64,000 nucleotides of DNA. It comes from Takakia lepidozioides. Lineage: Eukaryota > Streptophyta > Takakiopsida > Takakiales > Takakiaceae. Positions within the stretch are counted from its first letter, which is position 1. Every line of letters starts with the position of its first letter. Shown piece after piece: positions 32,724 to 43,070 of the stretch. The notes beneath the pieces were generated by a model. That model had not been told where the DNA came from. It was given only the letters and a program-made list of their open reading frames with translations, and searched no databases. The translations under genes were made by a program, and so were the position numbers. The DNA lies in contig CM060733.1 in the NCBI GenBank assembly GCA_030704615.1, positions 75,428,907 to 75,492,906 of the forward strand. Direction: 5' to 3'.

Positions 32724-34920
32724 CTACGGTGAAACATCTAACCTGAGCTCCATGGGAAACCCTTCAACTCCATCAGGCCCAAACATTTCCCTAGGGCATT
32801 CGGGGACCACATGCCATGAACCATCCGACAGGTCAAACAGCCATGTATACTCCCATTCCGGGGACGAGAAGATGAGACCATCCTTGTGGTCTTCAGTGCA
32901 GAAACTGTAGATGTTGAATGAGTCAAAATCATACTCACTGTCAAATGGTTTGTATGGTACTTCGCCTACAGCTATGATATCCAGCCCAAGTTGCTCGTTG
33001 ACTGCCCACACTTGAAAACAGCCCCTATCACTAGACATTGGTTCTAATAAATAATTGTTGGCACCGGGTACTGTTCTTGTCAGCACTAGAATGCGGCCAC
33101 TACTTTCCACCAACCCTAGTGTGCGAGAATTCAAAAACCCGTGTGTGGAGGGAATATGCAGCTGGATTCTGTTCCAGAAACCTCCCTCCAGATCGTAGGT
33201 AGCAATTTGGCAAACATTTTGAGACAGACAATACATAAGGCCATTGCAAACAACAGCCTGGCAAGGTCGATTCATGAGGTACGGCAGACCATCAGACCCA
33301 GGAATCACACCCGTCTCTCTCCAGACTTGTGTTGTGGACTCGTACACTCGTGTGGTAAGATCTGACTCCTCGATGACAATGACCTTGTATGAGTTTTCGG
33401 TCTTGTCAACAACCATGGCCACAAAATCTGGCAATCCTTTGCCACGAAGAAGGAGCCAAGGGGGCAGCTCCCTCCAAGTCTTTGTTATGGGGTTACAAAC
33501 CCCCAGAGTGACCTCATCTTCTGAATTGTAAACAGCAAAACAAAGCAATCCCCCCCCAGTCAAAATGAGATAAAAATCAGGGAAGGGAAGAAAACTGAGT
33601 GACATATCATGCCACTTTCGGGTCGTTGAGCAGAAAATAGAGGCATCACGTGCAAAGTAGGCAAATGTGAAGAGGGCAGGCCCGATTTGCACCCTGTGAT
33701 CCTCCATTCCATATAGGACATAGTAAGGGAGTTCATAGGTGACTTCCGCTCGGGCTTTGACAAATCCTGGAGAGTGAATGAGGCCATTCCATCGTTTGCA
33801 GACAGCACGCATGCTAAAGAGAGCAGGAATTGGAAGGTGGGCAAGTATCAGATCCACCAGAGGCTCGGGTAATGCTCCCCATAAGCCCCCATCCAACTCC
33901 ATCTGCGGGGAATGAGACTGAACTGCTAGCATGCTCTCATTTGAACCTACAGGCACAACACAAAGTCAGGCACCACTGTCTTATTTCAGTCTTGTCTGCT
34001 TGAATGGAAGTAGAGAGAAGGGGCAGGACAGGGTCAAACTACCAGTCGTAAAGGCCAGGATTTCTTAGTAGCTTATCACAAAGAACTATTTAAGAACAAG
34101 ATGTCTTCCTTCGCTGCACACTGTTTGAGCTCTCCTGAAGTAGTAATTGAGGGAGATGTTGAAGGCCAGAACCAACTGTAGTCCCAAAAGATACCGCTGC
34201 TGGATTGGACAACTAGCCCATTCAGCTCTCCTCTATAGTCCCCTTCACTCTCGTCCAAATCAGCCCCTTTTCTGGCTGTCCTGGCAGGCTTTGCCTCTCC
34301 GACCACAAAGTAGCATAAGAGGCATACATTATCACTGGTATCAGATCCTCATCTTGGCTACATGACTGCAAACCACCATCAACACCCTTCCTAATATATA
34401 AGGTTGCTCTAGTTCCCGACACTTGCTGATATAGAAGGCTCCATACCATCCAGGATGCACTCCTATCTGTGCTATGCTGCTTGAAATCAGTGGTAAAGGA
34501 TGCAGCCTGCCTTTTGTGAAAGGACTAACCTAAGAAGTAGTTTAACCAATCAAGCTTCCTGGAAACTAAATATGAGCAGTATGGACAACCTCAAGGTCAC
34601 GCACCAGTATGAGCGGGCATGTTCTCCTTCCGGACACCGATCTTGACTGAGAAAAAATCAGCTGCTGTCAGTTCTCGACAAAGCATTTGGAAGACTCCCT
34701 TGATTTCTTCTTGTGTCATATGTATGAGTTGTTCATGTGTCATCTCCACTAACGTCCGCATATTGTAGTGCTTTGCATTTACTTCCGGTTCATACGAGTA
34801 CGTCCTGATGATGTCCTCAAGCCTTCGAATCTCATCTTGCACACTGCTCGTGCTCGATGATTTTGTGCAGCTTGAGGAACCGGAAGATTCACTCTCGAGG
34901 GCCCCCGCTAACATGTCCAT
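32724..34920 (-). CDS. F-box/kelch-type protein with N-terminal LEAFY-SAM-like domain
   Basis: Two coding exons, 34605-34920 and 32724-33946, are joined by a 658-bp GT-AG intron in phase 1 (ACTG/GTGCGT, ..CTGTAG/GTTC), giving 512 residues. Exon 1 has a Ser-rich start (about 5-28), then a helical domain (about 31-98): RRLEDIIRTYSYEPEVNAK, MRTLVEMTHEQLIHMTQ, GVFQML, VKIGVRKEN. Spacing and key residues follow the LEAFY N-terminal SAM oligomerisation domain (LE.LF..Y.., TLV.M..EEL..M, .IF, .GIKAAVRAE). Exon 2 has an F-box at about 127-165 (LWGALPEPLVDLILAHLPIP, then RAVCKRWNGLI), then kelch/beta-propeller-like repeats (CNPITKTWRELPP, YDLEGGFWNRI, LFDLSDGSWHVVP). The family role is substrate receptor of an SCF ubiquitin ligase. 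A further upstream exon is possible: an acceptor-like site precedes 35037 and the frame is open to there. The SAM assignment is by eye; the F-box is clear. Confidence 0.8.
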
Positions 34921-36389
34921 TTCCACCGTACTGCTCAGATGACTAGATGTCCATTTCCAAGGTTCCCTTGTCGACAGAATCGGATTAATGATTAACGAGG
35001 GAAACTTAAATCTTGAATTTCGATGCCGCTTCAGCACCTACAGAATAGGAAGGGAGATTCTTGTTTACTATCTACACTCCAGTTGTTGCGGTTGATGTAG
35101 CCGATTGTGCAGGAGAGGAGCTGTTTGGCAAAAAGAAAGAAGGGGAGTGTAGGCCAGAAAGATACAAGCGAGAGATGTGAGCATCATATCTCCAACAATA
35201 TGTTGTTTAAATATCAAAATAGATTACTGAAGGACAGGAAAGTGGAAAAACACCATCAGAAACCTAATGACATACCCGGCGGAAGCTCATGAACGCAAGA
35301 TAACAACAAAACAATTTTAGACATTAAGGTACACCGACGTTAATATGAGATTATTTTCAAAATCTGCTGAGTAGAATCGTCACAGGGCATATGAGAGCGT
35401 AGAATAAACAAACCATAGCTTTACATCAAGTATCGCCAGAAGGCGAAGTGAGAGGACAGCAGGTCCTACCAACGTAAATGCTCTAAGAAAGTGAGGCTAC
35501 ATTCATGAAAACCTTCCTAAACTAACCACTGCAAAAACAGCGAGAGTATAGCAGAACAGAACATCACATTGAGATAAACAGTATAGTGAAGACGAGAAAG
35601 AGGAAGCTCCCACCAGTCTAACAAACTGAAAAATAACCCGTGCGCAACAGAGACATCACAAAGGAAAAAAATAATGCAACTGAAAACACTCGAAGATCTG
35701 AAGAAAAAGTTAAAAAACCAAACAAGCAGCGCAGGCAAAAAAGGTGGACTCGTGCCAAGAGAAACGTAATATATGGTGTCTCCTCACTGCCTCCAGTTTC
35801 AATGGTGGAAACCTAACTGCAGATTAACCTAGTATCCGGCCACAAGATTTGAGCCAGTTTTTGAGAGAGATGATCGAGGCCCACTGTAACCAAACAATTT
35901 GCGACCTGTCATCATCAAATATGAAATTGCGCACCACTGAATAAATATCTACAGTTACAGCACACGAGATTACAGCTCCAATGGGAGTCCATGGGGGCAA
36001 GAATCGAGAGGAGGTGCGAGTGAAGAGGATGCGAGCGCGCCATGAGCCGAGAGATCCTGGCTATGGCGTGTGCAAGCTTTCCTCGCGGCGGGATTTGAGT
36101 GGCTGCTTTGACCGGCCCACCTGCAATTGCCGGTTAGGTGTAGCTCGTGTCAGCTCCGTGAATGATAGTAAAAGGGACAAATCATTCGCAAAACTGCTAC
36201 TTACTAATCCCCGTGAGAGCGTCACCTAACTTACCAACTACTCTTCTCCGATCCAACGACTGTCAATTTGTGAGATCGAACGGCCACTACGTGCAATCCA
36301 CAATAGGTCAGGCTATGGCCTAATGATCTCAGGAAAACTAGGAAAAAGAAAAATCCTGACCGTAGATGTTAATGTACACCCTCACCATA
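34921..36389. other. Upstream region of the F-box gene; SINE relative inside
   Basis: No coding family recognised apart from the possible 5' extension of the F-box exon up to 35037. It contains a SINE-related piece at 35764-35860. Confidence 0.35.
35764..35860 (-). repeat. SINE-related fragment
   Basis: Minus strand: a B-box-like GGCTCAAATCT, then gtttccacc, gaaactggaggcagtgagg and agacaccatatattacg. These blocks occur in the same order as in the SINE body at 19597-19690. The A-box end is missing or too diverged to see. Confidence 0.5.
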
Positions 36390-37085
36390 AGTATATATTT
36401 GTTTATTTTTTATTTCATTAAAAAAAATAAGAGTACAGGGGGATTGTAGCCCTGTAAAATTTTATTAAAAGGATAAGAGTCAAGAAGTTCATTTTTTGTT
36501 TTTTGTTTTTTGAAAAGGGGAACGGAGGCCCTTATTATTTTATTAATAAAGGCGAGGAAAAAATAACCTGGGAGAACAAGCCTGAGGCTTGAAAGGGGAC
36601 ACAGCCCTGTGAACCAAAACCTAAGGAGGGAGCTGCGAGAACAGAAAAAATAATTAGAGGAAGAAGGGTATCTAACGCCTGGTGAGATGAGCCTTGGATT
36701 TTCCTTTCCGCAAAGCAGTGCGCTTGTGGCGCCAGTTGACATCGGAATCCTGAGGCTCCATGGATTGTTGATCACTAGTGGAGCTTCCAACGTGGCGGGA
36801 TGCAGTCGTTCCAGACAACCGTTGATTCGGAACTTCTTTCGCAGTTTTTTATTTGTAAGAGAACTTGGACTCGAGTGGAAGAAGCCCTTTTTTTTTGTTT
36901 TTTGTTTTTATCTTAAAAACAAATAACAAACAAATAACAGGTGACCATCCCTGGAAATATTTATTTAAATCTAATATCTGCCCCAAACACCTCCTCTGTA
37001 ACTCTGTGGGCATTTGCCTCCTGCTAAATAAAAATTAAAGGGCTACAATCCCCCTTTTAATTTTATTAAAAAAAAGAAAAAAACC
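36390..37085. mobile_element. Cluster of LINE 3' ends in both orientations
   Basis: Three or more tails of one kind meet here. Reading minus: ggcctccgttccccttttc preceded by tttattaataaaataataag (about 36515-36550), and gggctacaatccccctgtac followed by A/T tract (about 36400-36450). Reading plus: gggctacaatcccccttttaattttattaaaaaaaa (about 37041-37074). The same tail type ends the LINE fragment at 18745-18780. No RT or endonuclease remains. It looks like nested 5'-truncated insertions upstream of the PLAT gene. Confidence 0.6.
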
Positions 37086-37215
37086 TCAACGACAATGTTT
37101 TGAGGAACCTCAAAACATTGTACTTACATGAGAACCTAAGGAAAAGCAGGGAGAGGAAAATATTATGAACGAAAGTGGATGAAGAGAATGGATGATTAGC
37201 AAGCTGAGTTGATCT

Positions 37216-37223
37216 TATATAAA
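37216..37223 (+). promoter_or_regulatory. TATA box of the PLAT gene
   Basis: TATATAAA at 37216-37223 is followed by a CT-rich stretch typical of plant transcription starts and 5' leaders (about 37240-37350). The predicted ATG is 239 bp downstream. This is the clearest core promoter in the window. Confidence 0.6.
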
Positions 37224-37461
37224 CCACCGCATTTCCGTCACTTCTCTCGCTCGCTGTGTGTCTCTCTCCGCATCCCGTCTGATCTTCACAGCTTGGATTA
37301 CAGCTTAAAATTTGACTTGGTTGTATCTTCTTTCTTCTCTAGCTTTTATCTCTCTTTTCCGAAGCCGTATCGATCGGTCTGATCCTCAATACTGGAAGTG
37401 TGAGTGAAATCAGAGTAGTAGTACCGAGGTTTGGACAGGAGTGAGATCCAGCTAGATTTGT

Positions 37462-38845
37462 ATGATGAAGCTTTCAGGTGGAGTGAGCTCGGGCTGGGGA
37501 GGATTGAGATGTGCATTGGGTGGGCGTATCTCAGTGAGGGTGATGGTAGTACTGGCGGCGGTCTGTGCATTGGCAGTAGCAATATTGCCGGTGCAGGCAG
37601 CTCGTGGTGTGGCAATCACAGCCATGAACGGGGGAGAGCACGAGCTAGAGCCCGCTGAACCTCCACCGCCACCACCTCCTCATCACGAGAATCCACCTGC
37701 ATCTCCGGGGCACCATGAGCCCCCGCCACCACCATCGTCTCCATCGCAGCACCATGAGGCACCGCCACCACCACCACCACCGTCTCCATCACCGCACCAT
37801 GAGACCCGCCCGCATCACGAGCATTCACCTCCGCCCCCACCAAGTCCATTGCAGCAGGAGGCACTGGCACATCATGAACATTCACTTCCATCGCCTTCCT
37901 CAACTGCAAATATTGAGGAAGAGTTGTCATTGCCTTCACCCCGGACATATGTAGAACCAGAGCTTCCTTTACCTTCATCGGCAACTGGAAAAACTGAAGA
38001 GCTACAGACGCCTGTAGTCCCAAATGAAGTGCATTATGCAGCGTTGCCAACCGTAGCATCATCTACGACCAACTCTTCAAACTCGACATGGGCAGATCAG
38101 CAGCTTGCGGTTAGTGGAGATCAGGTGGGTCTGGACCTGTGAATATGCTTCTCACAAGACTGATTCTGCAGTACACTCCGCAGCCTTTAAATTCTTAGAG
38201 TCAAGTCATACGTGTACAGTGCTCTACTGTGTCCACCACGGTTCGTACTTGCGAAGGTAATATATAAATTAATTGTGCGTGGCCACTACACACTATCCAA
38301 TTTTTCGAGTCCTGCACTTCTTTAGTCCAGAGTTCCTCGGATGATCATGTCCACTAGGAGGAGTGAAACGATCGATGACCTGTCAATTACGAGCTCTCTA
38401 ATTGAAAATCCAGCCCTAAACCTCTCTCTTCATCGATTGATACTCACAGTTGTATGTTCTTGCTTGTCTTGTGCAGTATAATCTGTGCACATACACAATA
38501 GTCACCAAGACTGGCAACATTGAGGGAGCTGGGACCACTGCAGATGTGAATGTGCAGTTCTTCAACAGGTTTGGACATTCCGTGCTGTTCGTAGACCTCA
38601 AGAGCCAATCTCGCAACTTCCAGCAGGGTGCGACCGATACTTTCACTTTGGTGGATAAGTGCGTACATGACATATGTCGCATGCATCTTTCTCACGACGA
38701 CGCTGGACCAGACCCCAGCTGGTTTGTGAACACCGTCACTGTTTCACTGCTCTTTGAGACCCATGTCTTCAATGTATTTGAATGGCTCTCCAAGAACGAG
38801 CCCCCCTACCAGCTGTCCAGAGAGATCAGCCTCTGTCAGGGATGA
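37462..38845 (+). CDS. Secreted Pro/His-rich PLAT (LH2) domain protein
   Basis: Two exons, 37462-38124 and 38477-38845, joined in phase 0 (GATCAG/GTGGGT, ..TGTGCAG/TATAAT), give 343 residues. Residues about 24-50 form a hydrophobic signal-type segment (VRVMVVLAAVCALAVAILPV). Next is a low-complexity region (about 58-130) of Pro runs and His pairs (PPPPPPPHHE, PSPSPHHETRPHHEHSPPPP), like extensins and Pro-rich cell-wall proteins. A Ser/Pro/Glu linker follows. Exon 2 is a PLAT/LH2 beta-sandwich: YTIVTKTGNIEGAGTTADVN, VQFFNRFGHSVLFVDL, QGATDTFTLVD, CRMHLSHDDAGPDPSWFVNT, VFEWL. This matches plant PLAT/ATS3-type stress or seed proteins that act outside the cell or at the endomembrane. The Pro/His-rich arm fused to PLAT is unusual. 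ATG 37462 is followed at once by a second ATG; either gives the same signal segment. Confidence 0.85.
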
Positions 38846-38992
38846 ATCATTTCGAAATGCCCTGAGGAGCTCCGCTCTGGACCCAGGCGCAATTTCAGTA
38901 CAGCCTAGCTACAAGAGTTTCTTCCAATCTGATTAGAGGCAGATAATTGGTACTGCATGTCCTCTGATCCTTTCACTTGTGGGTTGGAGGGG

Positions 38993-39093
38993 AATAAATG
39001 GCAGAGCTCCTTCAGCATGGTTTTGAGAATAGTATGTCGATCGATGCCAGACAGGACGTTGTGATGCCCAACTAGCTCTCATCATGAAATAAA
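38993..39093 (+). terminator. Polyadenylation signals of the PLAT gene
   Basis: Two canonical AATAAA hexamers lie at 38993-38998 and 39088-39093, about 150 and 245 bp after the stop codon. Confidence 0.6.
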
Positions 39094-42000
39094 GCTTGCA
39101 GCAGCTTCCATGTGCAAGATTTTTCTAGAGTAAAGAGATGAGATTCATGACTGATGCTTGGTTGCTCTCACCCTGTGTCAATTCTGAAACTCCCAAAAAC
39201 CAGTTCTTCAAATTTGGCATGCCCAATTGCTTTGAGGGTTGAGAGTAAATTTATAAGACTTGGCGGAATTTGGGTTTGTAATGCTCTGCACGTCCACGCC
39301 TTCAATCGATTGTGTTTCACACATTTTGCTTACAAGTAGAGACCACACGCATACTTAAGACCAATTTCCAATACCTGAGAACTGCCTCGTTATCAGTGGA
39401 ACAGCACACTGGTGGTGTTTCTCTTACGAGATCAACAGGCATTGTGAAACTACGGAAGCTACTGTACCACTGATCACACACTCAAACCCAACTTCTATGA
39501 AAATCCATCCGGGCTTGCAAGAAAAATCTTACATGGGGCCGCTTGCTGTAGCCTCGGTCTGCTGTAGGCGAGGCCACAAAATGTACCTCTGTAGGGAGTG
39601 AACTATAACCCCTTTGTTGCATCCCTGCACTCATGAGCTGCCACTGTCCAATTATACGTTCACACAATAATCCTTCCAAATTCCAGCCATGCTCTGAAGG
39701 GCAGATAATGTTCACTAAAAAACAACACAATGTCAAGACCTTGTCCAATTCAGAGGAATTCAAGCGTCCATCCACATGCCCCAGGGCACCTTGCACCTTG
39801 GAGGGGTGGCAGATTTTTCTGTGCATGTTTACCGATTTGCTTGTGTCAGAGAGAAAGAGCGCTCATTCGCCACATTCCCCACGTACGTTGGTCCATATGA
39901 CACACCATCAATTGCTGTGAATCAAACTGGTCATGCAAAATTTCCAGAGGGCAACACATAATTTCCTGTGCGCAAACAGCAGCAGTCCGGAGGATATGTA
40001 GGCAAGAACGCCCTCAAAGAACGGTACATAGGTATTATTTAAGAATGCACTTCGAACTGGAGCCACCTTCTGCGCAATCGTCAAAGCTAAAATCAGTGTC
40101 TTTTCTGAAGGAGTGTATGAACAGTAAAAGTGCCATTAGCCATCGTCCAACACCACCGCTTACAGCGCACGGAGATTGGATGCTGCTGCAGCACACCCTG
40201 ATACCCGAAACCCTTACGAATTTCAACCCTACATCCGAACCTCACAGATTCCCAGCCCAGCACCTCCCACAAACTGACGGATTCTCTCCTCATCGAATCG
40301 AAAGCCGCCCTCAATAAACGCAGAAATACAGCTCGTGCATCCTAGGATCTGAAAGGAGTTACCTCAATTCGCAAGAACGCCCAAGCTTTTAGTCAAGTAT
40401 TTCGCGAAGCAGCGGGTTCCTGAGAAGAAGGAAGAGGGGTTTTGGGGGGGGCCGAGAAACATGCGGACTTGAAGGCCGCAATGTGATCTTTGCATCTCTT
40501 CACGTCCCCATTGTGTTCTTCCAGGCATTTTTTCAGTGCTTTCAACGTCGCATGGTGTCATTTTCTCCGACAATACCGCTACATTCTGCATTTTTCCCCT
40601 CCCCAAAAGCACCTGGACGTCTCCTCCAACCTCTTCTCTCTCCTCCCTTCTACTCCCCACAAAAGCTTTCCAGGACTTCGGATTTGTCGTCTTGAGGAAG
40701 TATCTACTGATCGAAACTACAGATGTGAAGGATTGTAATAGACACTCTAACCAAGTACTTCTTAAATCAGTGCTGCTTCTTCAGGGGATTGTCCCCTTGT
40801 GCTCTGGCTCATGATGAGAAAGTTTGAGGTAGCTCCTTTGCTTCAAGTTAAATGTAGATTATACCTTGTACAGTTCGATCTGCCGCTGTTCACGAGAGGG
40901 ACTTCCAACGACATCGGAACATGATTTTACAAACACGATACATCTCGTGAGAACATTTTACACAAATCATTTGGCCATCAACAGCTGCAATGGCAGAAAT
41001 AGTCCTATCAAGCTAGAGCGCCTCACTGTTGACGGGTCAGGATCTGTTGGTACCATAACTCTAGAGGGTTTCTTGGGCTCCTGCTTGCATATTTATTGCC
41101 TCCTTTCTTGGAGTCATGAAAATCTTCCAAATGGGCGTTGCTTCTTACTATGACAGCAGTTGGACCACAGTTTCTGAAATGAAGCTGCTGGTCATGTTGA
41201 CAAGCAAACATGTCCCCATCCGAAGCACAGACTCACAGAGGGTGGATCCTCACTCCTTGACAAGCAGCAGGTGCCAAAGACTCCTAAACTTCCCTCCTGG
41301 GGTCTGGGATCAACCAGGGTCTTTGTTAGATAACCACTAGTAGGATGGCAGGTCCCTCATTGGGTAACACATGGCGTAGGGCCTGTAAAGGGGACTGGTC
41401 AATCAATGCCTCTAATGTGTCGATACCACAAACTCCATCGTTTTGGAATAGTGAGCCTCAATTGCCAACTCCAACGAATACCCCAAGTGTCCTGTCCATT
41501 TCAGACATTGAAAGAAGGTGAGTGCGACAAAGAAAAAACCAAAGCATCAGACTGTCGGTTTTATAAATATCCTTTTATCAATCTCAAGATTCAGTTGAAC
41601 TCTATCTCAGCCTCACAATCCCTATATTGTAATTATGGTCACTGCAACTGAAGACATGTCTACTGTCACATCTCTGTACGTGAAGAGGGTTACAAGACCA
41701 TAGTGAAGCTGATATCGGCACATGCTTTCTAATAGGATAGCTACCTTGATCAAATCTCCATTTTTGGGAGCAATCCGTGACGGTGGGCTGAATTTGATAA
41801 CCTGGTAGAACCTCACAACTGGCTCCAAAGGGATTGGCAGCCATGGGGATATATGCTCTCAAGGGTTGTCGTACCCTGTATTCATCCAGAATGATCAGTA
41901 GTTTAATTCTGTCTTTTCACCTTCCTGCTCCCACCAATTGCTACTGGTATTGGCTAGCTATTACAGCTATTGGAACACTGCTAGACAGATTGGAAGCTGG

Positions 42001-42344
42001 TAAACTCACAGCTGTCAAACCTACCAAAACATCAAAGCTTTTTTCTGGGGAAAAAGATGTTGTAATCCAACGTGTGTTCCCTGCAGCACATGCACAACAA
42101 GGAGACAGACCAAATCAGTAAACTAAATATGCTGAGCTAATTTCAAGCCAGTGAAAAGTTTCAGCATAGACAAGTTCCAGTAATTGATGCGGTTATTCCA
42201 CAAGCAGTCTCTATCCACAGTTGCAACTATCAGGCCAATAATTGGTGTCGACCACCCAGAGCAATGATCTCCTGATATAGCATCAGCTACATGTCCACAG
42301 TTTTGTAACAAGTAGATCAGGTCAAGAGAAAGGTCTCTTCCTCC
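39094..42344. other. No gene recognised
   Basis: Several ORFs of 70-100 codons on both strands show no known motif. The plus-strand ORF at 41834-42121 (about 95 codons) reads more like coding sequence than most, but I do not recognise it and its upstream frame is broken by stops. No RNA gene or clear repeat was identified. Confidence 0.35.
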
Positions 42345-43070
42345 AGCACTTCTCCATCACATGAATGTTCCTCTACATGTGTCAGATGGGCACTTTGTAA
42401 CGGACACTTTATGATGCAATGGGCTCAATGATTCCATCGTCCTACTAGAGGTAAAATCCCTGAGGTAGCCTTTGGTGAGGCAGTGGTCCCACTGTAGCTG
42501 GGTGGGCAACATATAGAATCTTCCATCATACTCTGGAGTCTGGGTGTATTTCTAGGACCACAACATCGGCGCTAAGTAGTCACCACTGGACTGTATCATG
42601 TGTCACGTCTCTATGAGGACAAAGGGTGGGTGCCAACTTACTCTCGCTGTAACAACATGACATAATCAGGTGAGAGCGCCTTCAGTTCTTCGCCGAAGTT
42701 GAGGAAGTTCCATGTAGTCCGGAATTCTTTTTCCAACTCTTCTGGCGTCTCAAGGAGGTGGTAGGTCTAGGTCTTGAAGCTATAATCAGAGTGGAAAAGG
42801 GCTTCAATCGTTGTTGATTTACAAATTGCTACATCTAGCTCCTGCTGTTTGAATCCGCATGACACCTTTCAGCTGCCTAGACTGGCGTCTGAATTTGTTC
42901 AAGTCCAGGCATCACCACCATAGTCTCTGGCCAAGACTTCTCCACAAGCTTTAGCAGCCTAAGAATATGACCACCTCTTGGCTGTAAAATACATCTCCTC
43001 CAGTTTGTCCTAGAGGCTGGTTATGTGACACCTGGCATTTGAGCACTACATAGTGAAGTTCTTGAAAGAG
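42345..43070 (-). pseudogene. Unrecognised decayed coding stretch next to the PHO1 stop
   Basis: Directly after the PHO1-like stop, minus-strand translation gives coding-like pieces broken by several stops and frameshifts: DKLEEMYFTAKRWSYS, then AAKACGEVLARDYGGDAW, and the longest open part LLETPEELEKEFRTTWNFLN with FGEELKALSPDYVMLLQRE (about 42640-42770). The amino-acid usage is protein-like, with charged helical runs. I do not recognise a family. It could be a decayed transposon gene or an unrelated pseudogene. Alternatively it may simply be transcribed as 3' untranslated sequence of the PHO1-like mRNA. Confidence 0.4.

Noticed and set aside
33141-33531. Plus-strand ORFs inside the F-box exon
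   Set aside because: Shadows of the minus-strand F-box/kelch coding sequence.
36410-36790. Minus-strand ORF of 126 codons near the LINE tails
   Set aside because: It runs through the LINE 3' tail sequence and A/T tract; no RT or zinc-finger motif, so treated as non-coding element end.
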